Source: an uncultured Clostridia bacterium (GTDB taxonomy: Bacteria; Bacillota; Clostridia; Peptostreptococcales; Anaerovoracaceae). From it: 64,000 nt of DNA. This document shows, piece after piece, positions 23,345 through 31,333 of the stretch. The DNA lies in assembly GCA_945876935.1 (NCBI GenBank), contig CAMCQA010000001.1, forward strand, positions 1-64,000. Direction: 5' to 3'. Each line of letters starts with the position of its first letter. Within the stretch, counting starts at the first letter, position 1. A program made the position numbers and the translations under genes. Below the pieces are notes generated by a model. It searched no databases. It saw only the letters and a program-made list of their open reading frames with translations, and was not told the origin of the DNA.

Positions 23345-25339
23345 ATGGCAGATGGTTTTTTACATTTTAATACAAAACTTAACCCTGAGGGTGTAGAGCT
23401 TGGGCTAAAAAAGCTAAAAGGTATGTTTCTAAAGCTGGGCGTTGGTGCATTGATTACTAAAATAGGTAAAGATATGTCTAGTATGGGTATTGGCTTTAAT
23501 GCTCAGATACAGGAATATCAAACTAACTTTGAAGTAATGACAGGAAGCGCTGACAAAGCAGCTAAGCATGTTAGAGAGTTAAAAGAAATGGGAGCACGGA
23601 CACCCTTTGAATTATCAGACCTAGCTAGCGCATCACAGACCCTACAAGCTTTTGGGACTAATGTAGATGATGTTCACGGTAGTCTTGGTATGCTTGGTGA
23701 TATATCTCTTGGAAATAAAGAGCGATTTAACTCATTAGCCCTAGTATACGGACAAGTACGCTCGCAAGGGAAGTTAATGGGGCAAGACCTATTACAGATG
23801 ATAAATGCAGGCTTTAACCCACTACAAGTAATTTCAGAAAAAACAGGCGAGTCCATGAGTAGTTTGAAAGATAAAATGGCTAAAGGACAAATTACCTTTG
23901 AAATGGTAGAAGAAGCTATGAAAACAGCTACAAGTGAAGGTGGTCGTTTTTATCAGGGTATGGAAAAAGCAAGTAAAACTTTTAGAGGACAGATGAGCAC
24001 TTTAAAAGATACAATTAACGAGTTTTTAGGTGCTTTTACACAGCCGGCTTTTAACTGGTTAGCTGAAACAGTGTTACCAAAGGCTATAAAAGCTATGGAG
24101 TGGATGAAAAACCATGCTGATTTAGTAAGAATAGCACTTCTTGCAGTCGCTGCTTCTATTACTACAGGCTTTGCAATCGCTAAATTTCAGAAAATAAAGA
24201 CTGGTATTCAGCTAGTTGGCAGAGCTATGAAGACCTTTATAGCGACAAATCCTATGCTTTTATTAGCGGCTGCACTTGTTGGAGCTACTGTTGCGATAGC
24301 CGGATTTATAAAGGGTGGCGGAGATATTACAAAGCTAGGTAATAAAATACGGGATTTTGTAAAGAAGCTACCAAAGATTATTAAAAAGATAAGTAAAGAA
24401 CTACCCAAAATCCTTAAAGAGCTAATAGGAGCAATTTCAGAAGCCTTGCCAGATATTATTAAGGCAGGGGTTGAAATATTATTAGCTTTAATACAAGGCT
24501 TTATTGACGCGATACCTGATTTAGTAGCTGTAATACCAAGTATAATAGTTGCGTTAACTAGCGGACTACTTGAAAATTTACCAGCTATTATTGAGGCAGG
24601 TATAACTATTCTTCTGGCTGTAATTGCTGGGCTGTTTGACGCCCTGCCACAGTTAGTTGAAGCGGCTCCTAAGATACTATGGGCTTTATTAAAAGCAATG
24701 GGCGCTTTGATTGGTAAGTTTTTAGAGCTTGGTGTTCAGCTTCTTAGTGCCCTATGGGACGGAATAGCTTCCCTTGTAGGCTGGGTGATTGGTAAGGTAG
24801 TAGAATTTGGAAGAGGTGTATGGAATGGTATTAAAGAGGGCTTAGGCTCTTTATATGATATAGGCGCTAATCTTATAAAAGGTTTGTGGAACGGTATTAA
24901 ATCTATGGGGAAATGGATATGGAACAAAATTAAAGGTTTTTGTAGCGATATATGGGACGGAATAAAAGGCTTTTTTGGTATTAACTCGCCATCTAGGTTA
25001 ATGAAACAAGCTGGTAAGTGGATAGGCGAAGGTTTAGGACTTGGTATTGAAGCGTCAACTGATGGCGTGCTAGATGAGGTTAACAAGCAGACAAGTGCAA
25101 TAAAAGAAGCATATAGCGCATTAGATGATATTAGTTTTGAGCCAAGTGTAAGAGGCAGATTTAAAGTAGCATCAGCTTCATCTAAATGGCTAGGTTTTGG
25201 AAATAGCCAAAGTGCTTCCAATAACTCTACAGTAAATCAGACCTTTAATTTCTATGAACCACATAAGACGCCAAACGATACCGCAAGACTAATTAGAAAG
25301 GAAGCCGTAGTTTTGGGCTTAGCAGGTAGCAGTATATGA
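23345..25339 (+). CDS. Tape measure protein
   Basis: A 664-residue protein. Residues 45-230 carry the TMP domain (QTNFEVMTGSADKA, KEMGARTPFELSDL, GFNPLQVISEKTGES, FRGQMSTLKDT). Next come a long hydrophobic middle (about 260-500) with repeated short amphipathic segments (LPKIIKKISKELPKILKE) and Trp-rich repeats (LWNGIKSMGKWIW, IWDGIKGFFGINSPS). The hydrophobic region probably inserts in the host membrane on DNA entry. The length suggests a tail of about 100 nm, by the usual ratio. Confidence 0.94.
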   Translation: MADGFLHFNTKLNPEGVELGLKKLKGMFLKLGVGALITKIGKDMSSMGIGFNAQIQEYQTNFEVMTGSADKAAKHVRELKEMGARTPFELSDLASASQTLQAFGTNVDDVHGSLGMLGDISLGNKERFNSLALVYGQVRSQGKLMGQDLLQMINAGFNPLQVISEKTGESMSSLKDKMAKGQITFEMVEEAMKTATSEGGRFYQGMEKASKTFRGQMSTLKDTINEFLGAFTQPAFNWLAETVLPKAIKAMEWMKNHADLVRIALLAVAASITTGFAIAKFQKIKTGIQLVGRAMKTFIATNPMLLLAAALVGATVAIAGFIKGGGDITKLGNKIRDFVKKLPKIIKKISKELPKILKELIGAISEALPDIIKAGVEILLALIQGFIDAIPDLVAVIPSIIVALTSGLLENLPAIIEAGITILLAVIAGLFDALPQLVEAAPKILWALLKAMGALIGKFLELGVQLLSALWDGIASLVGWVIGKVVEFGRGVWNGIKEGLGSLYDIGANLIKGLWNGIKSMGKWIWNKIKGFCSDIWDGIKGFFGINSPSRLMKQAGKWIGEGLGLGIEASTDGVLDEVNKQTSAIKEAYSALDDISFEPSVRGRFKVASASSKWLGFGNSQSASNNSTVNQTFNFYEPHKTPNDTARLIRKEAVVLGLAGSSI

Positions 25340-26187
25340 GAGATGTAAAAGTTGAAGCAGTACGAAGCGATGGGCAGAGGTTTACCTATGAGGGCGAAGG
25401 ATGGAAGCTGTTAGAGCTTCAAGGGGCAGACTTTACTGAAATTGATGTAACAACAGACCCTAAAGCCTTTGGTAATGGGGTTATTGTTTCAGGAAAAAGA
25501 AAATTAGCAAGAGAAATAACAGTAGTTGCTAGAATGCTCCACAAGGAAGATTATTTCACGCAAAGAGATAAGGCTATTGGTTTTCATAATTCAAATTATA
25601 CTTTTGATGTTCATTTGACTTATCTAGGCAAAACCTTAGTAGCTAGAAACTGTGTTATTAAAGCGGCTAATTACCCGACCATCAACACCCATAACCAGCC
25701 AAGCATAACGATTATGTTTTTAGCTCCAGATTCTGATTTATACGCTGATACCTTTGATGAGATTAGCTTTTCATCTCAGCAAGCCGCGTGGGCTGTTACA
25801 AGAGCCTATGAAGGACAAGGCGGAAAACTGCACTTTGGTGCTAAGATAAATCAAAATTCAAAGATAGTAAATTATCTAGGTAGTGAAGATGCTGAAATTG
25901 TATTAGCCCTAACATCTACAGGGCAGGTCTCAAATATTAGGGTTCGCCTAAATGAACACGAGCTTGCTATAAATGAGACTTTAAGAAACGGCGATGTATT
26001 GATTATTAACGCAGAGCAAAAAGAAGTTTATAAAAACAGTTTGGCTATCCCATATAATCGCTACGATATGGCTGTTTTAATGAATTTTAAGCTAAAGTAT
26101 GGCGATAATACTATTACTATCAACGGAAGCGATATTGGAGCCATTAGCAGCGTTCTAGCGTACACAGGAAGGTATGGAGGTATATAG
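25336..26187 (+). CDS. Distal tail protein (Dit)
   Basis: A 283-residue Sipho_tail/Dit protein that overlaps the tape measure stop (ATGA). The N-terminal EAVRSDGQRFTYEGEGWKLLELQGAD and GNGVIVSGKRKLAREITVVARM match the ring-forming domain. The rest is a galectin-like beta domain. It forms the hub between tail tube and tip. Confidence 0.85.
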   Translation: MRDVKVEAVRSDGQRFTYEGEGWKLLELQGADFTEIDVTTDPKAFGNGVIVSGKRKLAREITVVARMLHKEDYFTQRDKAIGFHNSNYTFDVHLTYLGKTLVARNCVIKAANYPTINTHNQPSITIMFLAPDSDLYADTFDEISFSSQQAAWAVTRAYEGQGGKLHFGAKINQNSKIVNYLGSEDAEIVLALTSTGQVSNIRVRLNEHELAINETLRNGDVLIINAEQKEVYKNSLAIPYNRYDMAVLMNFKLKYGDNTITINGSDIGAISSVLAYTGRYGGI

Positions 26188-26188
26188 G

Positions 26189-27382
26189 TTGATTAAATTT
26201 TTAGATATGTATGGAAGTGAGCTAAAAGCTCCTGAGATTATAGAGCTATCTTGGAATAGAAAGTTTAATGAAGCGGGTAATTTTTCAATCTATATGCCAG
26301 CTTCTAGCTATAAAAGTGAATATAAATATGTTCAGATTTTTGATAGACCTGAAACAGGGGTAATTCAAAAGACAGTTTACGAGGAAAAGCCGCAAGGCGA
26401 TTATGTAACTTTATCAGGCTTTTTCATTGAAAAGCTACTTGATGGTGGGGCTTTACTGCAAACAAATATAATAGATGAAGGCACGAAAAAAGGAGGACAA
26501 GAAAGAGTTAGAAAATTACTATATGACGCTTTTAAACAAGAGACAAATAACCTCAAGCAAAGCCTGACCCGTGATTATTCATCAATTCCAGACCCACAAA
26601 GCAAGTTAAAGCCGTTTTTGTATGAAACTACGCTTCTTGATAATGGGATATTTAACAATGAAACCTCTTTAATAATTGAAGCAGGAGAGCCTATAGGAAC
26701 TACCCTTTATACAGCCTTTAAGCAAGATAATTTAAGCTACTATGCAGCACCAAAGTTTAACCCAAGTAAAAGCATAACCCAGCCAAGACTTGGGCTTGAA
26801 ATAGTGCCAAGAAGAGGCAGGAAGCTAAAAGACCATGTGTTTTTTGGAAAAGAGCTTGGAAATGTTAAAAATGTTACTTATGCCTTTGATGATAGCGGAG
26901 CAAAGCCAATATTACAAGGGGTTCAAATATTGCCTGAGGGCGTTAGATACGCCTCGGCTATTTCTATGTGGCGTCCAGACTGGAAAACTGACTGGGCTAT
27001 AGTTGAAACTTTTGAAGATAAAAACAATATGCCAAAGGATATGGGCGAGAGCTATCCAAAAAAGGTTGTTAAAACAAGCATAGATGAAATTACAGAAAAC
27101 AACGAGGTTACTGTAAGAAGCAAGATGAAAAAGGCCTTGAAGCTAGAGATGTTAAATACTTATAAAGAGGAGACTATAAGCGTTGATATAATTCAAAATC
27201 GCTTTTTATATCGCCGTGATTATGACTTAGGTGATGAAGTAACTATCTTTATAAACGAGCTTCAAAAGCAGTATTCTGCAAGAATTATAGAGGTTAGGGA
27301 AGTGTATGCAAAAAATACAATGCAAATTGAACTTGTACTAGGAACACCTAGAAAGCAAGAATATAGAAAGGTGGTAATTTAA
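26189..27382 (+). CDS. Tail tip protein, Gp37-like (ReqiPepy6 type)
   Basis: A 397-residue protein. The TTG at 26189 is chosen because GGAGG lies eight bases upstream; the earlier ATG at 26174 has no room for a site. The N-terminus IKFLDMYGSELKAPEIIELSWNRKFNEAG is typical of siphovirus Gp37-like tail-associated proteins that follow Dit. No lysin motif is seen. Confidence 0.85.
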   Translation: MIKFLDMYGSELKAPEIIELSWNRKFNEAGNFSIYMPASSYKSEYKYVQIFDRPETGVIQKTVYEEKPQGDYVTLSGFFIEKLLDGGALLQTNIIDEGTKKGGQERVRKLLYDAFKQETNNLKQSLTRDYSSIPDPQSKLKPFLYETTLLDNGIFNNETSLIIEAGEPIGTTLYTAFKQDNLSYYAAPKFNPSKSITQPRLGLEIVPRRGRKLKDHVFFGKELGNVKNVTYAFDDSGAKPILQGVQILPEGVRYASAISMWRPDWKTDWAIVETFEDKNNMPKDMGESYPKKVVKTSIDEITENNEVTVRSKMKKALKLEMLNTYKEETISVDIIQNRFLYRRDYDLGDEVTIFINELQKQYSARIIEVREVYAKNTMQIELVLGTPRKQEYRKVVI

Positions 27383-27383
27383 C

Positions 27384-28472
27384 ATGATAAGTTATCCGTT
27401 TGAAAGTAAAAACATAGGTAGTAGCACAGCTCCTGTGTGGGACAGAGCTATTACAGCAGAAATGGAAAGGCAATTTAATAAACTGACTTGGAAGAATGGT
27501 GTATTTGTAGACCCAGCAAATAGCTTTTTGGTGACAAGTATTGGTGGTATGCGTGTTAATGTAGCTTCTGGTGGTTGTCATATAGAAGGTGTAAAAGGAT
27601 ATGAAGCTTCAAATAGACAAATAACCTTAAGTGGTTCACATAGTAGTTTAAAAAGAATTGATAGGATTGTGCTAAGACTTGATACAAGTGATAGTAAAAG
27701 GAATATAGATTTATATGTAAAAGAGGGTGTAGCATCCACCAACCCATCACCACAGCCACTAACAAAACAACCAAACTACTATGAGCTTTGTATCGCCGAG
27801 GTATTTATTCCGGCTGGAGTTAGTGCCATAACAAACTCAAATATAACCGACACAAGAATGAATACAGATTTATGTGGCACTGTGGTGCCAGCAATTCCTT
27901 TTTTGATGGAAATGGGAGACCTGTGGAATCAAATAAGCGATAGTATAAGTCTAGTTCAATCAAGTCTAAATGGAACTACGGCAGGGAATTTACAAAATGA
28001 AATAAATAGCTTAAAAAGTAGCAAGGCTAATGTTTCGGATTTAAACTCAAAAGCAAGCACATCAACAGTAAATAGCTTATCTTCAAGAGTATCAACCCTT
28101 GAGAGCTTTAAAAGTGGTCAAGCAGACTACATCACATCAGTAAGCAGCTGGAGTGCTAGTGGGATTACAGGTGGAAAGATAATCAAATATAAATCAGGAA
28201 GGTGTGAGATATTTGGACAGCAGAGCCTAGCAACTAACTTTAGTGTAGCAAGAGGAACAGCAGGCTACTCTACACCAACACATACCTTAAATTTCCCGTT
28301 AACATTTAGGCAAGCGCCAATGGTATTTGCAACAATGGACGATGTTGTAAATTTGGGATTTGTAGGATATACAACAGCCACAACAACAAAATCTACCTTT
28401 GCTGTTATGAATATAGGTGGTGGTGGTTCATATACTTGCAAAATTAACTGGCATATAGTGGGAGAGACATAG
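27384..28472 (+). CDS. Tail fibre/receptor-binding structural protein
   Basis: A 362-residue protein. Residues 1-170 resemble baseplate upper proteins (YPFESKNIGSSTAPVWDRAITAEM, RIVLRLDTSDSKRNIDLYVKEG, FIPAGVSAITNSNITDTRM). A coiled-coil linker of about residues 185-245 follows, and then a C-terminal beta domain rich in Gly, Thr and Ser that probably binds the receptor. It is the most variable part of the tail by type. Confidence 0.82.
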   Translation: MISYPFESKNIGSSTAPVWDRAITAEMERQFNKLTWKNGVFVDPANSFLVTSIGGMRVNVASGGCHIEGVKGYEASNRQITLSGSHSSLKRIDRIVLRLDTSDSKRNIDLYVKEGVASTNPSPQPLTKQPNYYELCIAEVFIPAGVSAITNSNITDTRMNTDLCGTVVPAIPFLMEMGDLWNQISDSISLVQSSLNGTTAGNLQNEINSLKSSKANVSDLNSKASTSTVNSLSSRVSTLESFKSGQADYITSVSSWSASGITGGKIIKYKSGRCEIFGQQSLATNFSVARGTAGYSTPTHTLNFPLTFRQAPMVFATMDDVVNLGFVGYTTATTTKSTFAVMNIGGGGSYTCKINWHIVGET

Positions 28473-28484
28473 GAAGGACTTAAG

Positions 28485-28748
28485 ATGATGATTGACTGGA
28501 CAAATATAGTAGTCGCAGGGCTTGCACTACTTGGCTCAATTTATGGGAGCTATAAAGGAAAGGATAAAATACTTGCCCTGCTTGACCATAGGCTTAAAGA
28601 GCTAGAAAAGAAGCAAGATAAACACAATGCGATTATAGATAGAGTATACGGCTTAGAAGCAAAGCACGTAAGCTGTAAAGGGCTTTTAGAAGAAAAGGTA
28701 AAGGTAATAAATCATAGGCTTGATGATTTAGAAGATAAATTAAATTAG
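28485..28748 (+). CDS. Small membrane protein with coiled coil (holin-associated)
   Basis: An 87-residue protein with one N-terminal membrane segment (NIVVAGLALLGSIYGSY) and a Lys/Glu coiled coil. It sits just before the holin gene. Proteins of this form are often annotated as hemolysin XhlA-like or holin partners, and a part in lysis is likely but not proven. Confidence 0.65.
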   Translation: MMIDWTNIVVAGLALLGSIYGSYKGKDKILALLDHRLKELEKKQDKHNAIIDRVYGLEAKHVSCKGLLEEKVKVINHRLDDLEDKLN

Positions 28749-28765
28749 GATGAGGAGAATATAAA

Positions 28766-29023
28766 ATGAAAATTAATTGGAAATTAAGATTAAAAAACAA
28801 GACTACTTTAGTGTCTATTTTATCAGCTCTAATAGGGCTTGTATATCAAGTTTTAAGTATATTTGATATAGTAGCACCTATAAGCGAAGAAATGCTTTAC
28901 AGAGGGTTAGCAATGGCTATAAACCTACTTGTAATGTTAGGTATATTAGTAGACCCGACAACAATTGGAATAAATGACAGTGAAAAGGCTATGACTTATG
29001 TAGAGCCTAGAAAGGATGTGTAA
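28766..29023 (+). CDS. Phage holin, phi LC3 family
   Basis: An 85-residue holin. MKINWKLRLKNKTTLVSILSALIGLVYQVL is the family opening, with two membrane helices (about 15-33 and 50-67), and LGILVDPTTIGINDS is the typical end of the second helix. It makes the membrane hole that frees the amidase encoded three bases downstream. Confidence 0.92.
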   Translation: MKINWKLRLKNKTTLVSILSALIGLVYQVLSIFDIVAPISEEMLYRGLAMAINLLVMLGILVDPTTIGINDSEKAMTYVEPRKDV

Positions 29024-29025
29024 AA

Positions 29026-29955
29026 ATGGGATATGATTATATAACAAAATACGATGCTAGAAATTACACTTTAGGAAGACAAGGGCAATCCATAAAAGAA
29101 ATAGTGCTGCACCACTGGGGTATAGACGGACAAAGTTTTCAAGGTATAGTTAACTGGTTTACAAGCAATCCTAGTTGCAGAACATCTGCTCACTATGTTG
29201 TAGAAGCCGGTAAAGTTGCATGTCTTGTAGATATGAAAAATACTGCTTGGCACTGTGGCAACTGGTATCATAACACAATATCTGTTGGCATTGAGTGTAG
29301 ACCAGAGATGAGCGTGGGAGACTTAGAGACAACAGCAGAGCTTATAGCTAATATTTGGAAAGCAGTAGGCAGAGAACTACCAATCGTGCCACATAAGGCG
29401 ATTGTAGCAACATCTTGTCCGGGTAGATATATGTATAAACTAGACTGGTTAAAACAAAGAGCAAGAGAACACTATAGTGGTAGGGGTAATACAGAAACTA
29501 CTCAAGTAGCTGATAAATCCGTTTATGAGCTTGCTAGAGAAGTTTTGGCAGGTAAGTGGGGTAATGACCCTATAAGAAGTCAAAAGCTAACTGAAGCAGG
29601 TTATAACGCTTCTTTAGTGCAAGCAGAAGTAAATAAACTAGTTGGCTATCAATCATTACCACCACAAGCACCTAAAAAGTCTAATGAAGAGTTAGCAAAA
29701 GAGGTGCTAGAGGGTAAATGGGGTAACGGTTCAGATAGAGCTAGTAAACTTGCAAATGCAGGATATGACTATAGAGCAGTTCAAACCATAGTAAATAATA
29801 TATTGTCTTCTGGTTCATCTAATAGCCTTGATAAAATAGCTGACGAGGTTATAGCTGGAAAGTGGGGTAATGGCTCTGATAGAGTAAATAGACTTGCAAA
29901 TGCTGGATATGACCCATACAAAGTACAAGCGATAGTTAATAGAAAACTAAGTTAA
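29026..29955 (+). CDS. N-acetylmuramoyl-L-alanine amidase with three CW_7 repeats
   Basis: A 309-residue endolysin. Residues 1-150 form an Amidase_2 (PGRP-type) domain with zinc ligands in LHHWGIDG and in KAIVATSCPGRYMY, and ISVGIECRP in the middle. From about residue 165 three copies of a CW_7 (Cpl-7-like) cell-wall-binding repeat follow, each with LAREVLAGKWGN-type and LANAGYD cores. It has no signal peptide, so the holin is needed. Confidence 0.95.
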   Translation: MGYDYITKYDARNYTLGRQGQSIKEIVLHHWGIDGQSFQGIVNWFTSNPSCRTSAHYVVEAGKVACLVDMKNTAWHCGNWYHNTISVGIECRPEMSVGDLETTAELIANIWKAVGRELPIVPHKAIVATSCPGRYMYKLDWLKQRAREHYSGRGNTETTQVADKSVYELAREVLAGKWGNDPIRSQKLTEAGYNASLVQAEVNKLVGYQSLPPQAPKKSNEELAKEVLEGKWGNGSDRASKLANAGYDYRAVQTIVNNILSSGSSNSLDKIADEVIAGKWGNGSDRVNRLANAGYDPYKVQAIVNRKLS

Positions 29956-30003
29956 TTTAATGACTGGATGAAGGCTCATCCTACCATATATAATATATGT
30001 GAA

Positions 30004-30031
30004 AGGGAGGTTATTACCTCCTTTATTTTTT
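30004..30031 (+). terminator. Terminator after the lysis module
   Basis: An imperfect stem pairing AAAGGGAGGT with ACCTCCTTT (one bulged G) around a 4-base loop, followed by TTTATTTTTT. It ends the late operon, so the small genes after it form a separate unit. Confidence 0.75.
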
Positions 30032-30126
30032 CAGAAAATTTTTAAACTTTTTTCAATAAAAGGGCTCGCAAATGATAATTAACGCGTTATAATAAATATA
30101 TCAAATAAAGAAAGGAGGAATTAAAG

Positions 30127-30237
30127 ATGAAGATTAAAAAAGACCAGCTAATCGCGATTGCCGTATCAATCGCAGCCGGCCTTGCAACAAATCTGTTGTA
30201 TGATATGCTTAAATGGTTTGTTAGTAAGTTCACGTAA
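30127..30237 (+). CDS. 36-residue single-pass membrane peptide
   Basis: AAAGGAGG lies upstream of the ATG. The peptide has a basic N-terminus (MKIKKDQ), a membrane stretch (LIAIAVSIAAGLATNLLY) and a charged end. A TATAAT at 30088-30093 lies between the lysis terminator and this gene, which suggests its own promoter. A 9-base hairpin (ACATAGAGG/CCTCTATGT) follows at about 30244-30265. Type I toxins look like this, but so do other small phage membrane proteins. Confidence 0.6.
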   Translation: MKIKKDQLIAIAVSIAAGLATNLLYDMLKWFVSKFT

Positions 30238-30300
30238 AACCTACATAGAGGTGTAAGCCTCTATGTATACTATTATAACATAATAAGGAGGTAATGGAAT

Positions 30301-30381
30301 ATGAATTTTTTAATTAGGCTTGGTTTAGTTTCTGTAGTTATATATTTTATATTAAATAGGTATATTATAAATAAAAAGTAG
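30301..30381 (+). CDS. 26-residue hydrophobic peptide
   Basis: A very short frame of 26 codons with AAGGAGG nine bases before the ATG. It is almost one membrane helix (LIRLGLVSVVIYFIL) with a basic end (NRYIINKK). It stands between the 36-residue peptide and the RHH-type gene, each with its own good ribosome site, so translation is likely despite the size. Confidence 0.5.
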   Translation: MNFLIRLGLVSVVIYFILNRYIINKK

Positions 30382-30392
30382 GAGGGGATAAA

Positions 30393-30575
30393 ATGGCCAG
30401 CAAGGCACGAATAGAAGCCAATAAGCGATTTCAGAAAAAAGCGTATTTTAATGTGGCTATAAGGCTACATAAAGAATATGATAAAGATATAATAGCCTTT
30501 CTTGAAGTCGCGCCCAACAAACAAGGGTTAATTAAAGGGCTATTACGCACCCATATTGAAAAAATATCAAAATAG
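30393..30575 (+). CDS. Small basic protein, Arc/RHH-like candidate
   Basis: A 60-residue basic protein with AGGAGGGG upstream. KAYFNVAIRLHKEYDKDIIAFLE has the strand-helix spacing of ribbon-helix-helix regulators and the end NKQGLIKGLLRTHI fits the second helix. It is the last prophage gene, and a perfect 11-base inverted repeat follows. It is probably expressed in the lysogen. The family assignment is tentative. Confidence 0.6.
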   Translation: MASKARIEANKRFQKKAYFNVAIRLHKEYDKDIIAFLEVAPNKQGLIKGLLRTHIEKISK

Positions 30576-30586
30576 AGCAACAAAAA

Positions 30587-30790
30587 GGTAGCACTTTGCA
30601 ACAAAGCTTTTTAAAGTGCTACCTTTGATTTTTATTAGAATTTCAATACATATAATTATATATGTAACAAATAACAATATATATATATTATACCTAATTA
30701 TATTATATATATATAATACTAGTGTTAAACTGCTACTTTGTTGCGTCTCTATCTATAACTATAGCAAATTCAAAAGGTGAGACTGCTACA
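30587..30790. repeat. GGTAGCAC/GTGCTACC repeat region, copy B
   Basis: GGTAGCACTTT (30587-30597) and AAAGTGCTACC (30613-30623) form a perfect 11-base inverted repeat with a 15-base loop; both arms are identical to the arms at 11200-11247. An AT block of TATATA type (about 30650-30720) and the end motif TGCTACTTTGTTGC (30731-30744) follow, as in copy A. A further TGCTAC is at 30784. The first hairpin, followed by TTTGATTTTTATT, may also terminate transcription of the preceding gene. Copy B ends beside the tRNA gene. Confidence 0.65.
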
Positions 30791-30812
30791 AAAGTTCGTT
30801 TTAAAGGATAAA

Positions 30813-30900
30813 TGGCGGAGGACATGGGACTCGAACCCACGGGGCTGTTACACCTTACTCCCTTTCCAGGGGAGCTCCTTAGCCACTCGGTCAATCCTCC
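30813..30900 (-). tRNA. tRNA-Ser(GGA)
   Basis: Read leftward, the 88-base gene begins GGAGGATTGACCGAGTGG and ends with GTCCTCC, the discriminator G and an encoded CCA. The anticodon stem GCTCCC/GGGAG (as read) carries the loop CTGGAAA, so the anticodon is GGA and the codons are UCC/UCU. A long variable arm is present, as expected for class II tRNA-Ser. Its 3' end faces the prophage, so it is the likely attachment gene or at least its border. Confidence 0.95.
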
Positions 30901-30926
30901 ACACTATTTAATTGCCAACAGCTTAT

Positions 30927-30955
30927 ATAATACCATATCATTAAACAATCTACAA
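30927..30955 (-). promoter_or_regulatory. Promoter of tRNA-Ser
   Basis: On the minus strand TTGTAG, 17 bases, then TATTAT, about 27 bases before the tRNA 5' end. Confidence 0.5.
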
Positions 30956-31292
30956 TATTTTAATGAGGATAAAAATAAAAGCTCTATAATCTGATAATAT
31001 CCGTTATAGGTATATGGACATCTGTTATAAGTTTTATTTTTAATAGTTAGGCTTATCCTGATTAAAAAATATGCTATAAAAGAAACTATATATTTTCTCT
31101 AGGTATAATGATTTAAACTTAACCAGGTTTCTATTCTGATATATAAGATACTAGAATATAAATCAAACATTGCTATAGCATCGCTAGTTATGTATATTAA
31201 AGCGCTTGATACAATTGCATTTTATAGAGCTATGTTACAATATTGTTATACTAAAAAACCACTAAAATAAAGACAATTAGTGACTCCTATGG
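30956..31292. other. Intergenic region before the dlt operon
   Basis: AT-rich DNA with no convincing gene on either strand. One isolated TATAAT at 31104-31109 lacks a good -35 box. It divides the tRNA-Ser gene and prophage end from the dlt promoter. Confidence 0.5.
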
Positions 31293-31298
31293 TATAAT
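31293..31298 (+). promoter_or_regulatory. Extended -10 promoter of the dlt-like operon
   Basis: TGGTATAAT is an extended -10 box about 36 bases before the dltB start, and no other gene lies between. A clear -35 box is not seen, which is normal for TGN-extended promoters. Confidence 0.55.
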
Positions 31299-31333
31299 AA
31301 TGAACGGTAAAAAGAACATTGAAAGGGAGTTAT

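Larger units (their letters stand above)
1..30812. mobile_element. Siphovirus-type prophage, left end outside window
   Basis: The stretch has the full order of a temperate siphophage: leftward recombinase, HNH and repressor genes; rightward early replication genes; terminase, capsid, connector, tail and lysis modules; then small terminal genes. Genes are tightly packed with frequent 4-base or longer overlaps. The right limit is put at the tRNA-Ser gene because phage-like genes stop there and host dlt genes follow. The left limit is not visible, since the serine recombinase runs off position 1. No major structural or replication gene is obviously missing. The one strong irregularity is the frame change between the minor capsid and ART reading frames. 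Confidence 0.93.

Noticed and set aside
30812..30994. 60-codon frame at the end of the prophage
   Set aside because: It is read across the tRNA-Ser gene on the opposite strand.
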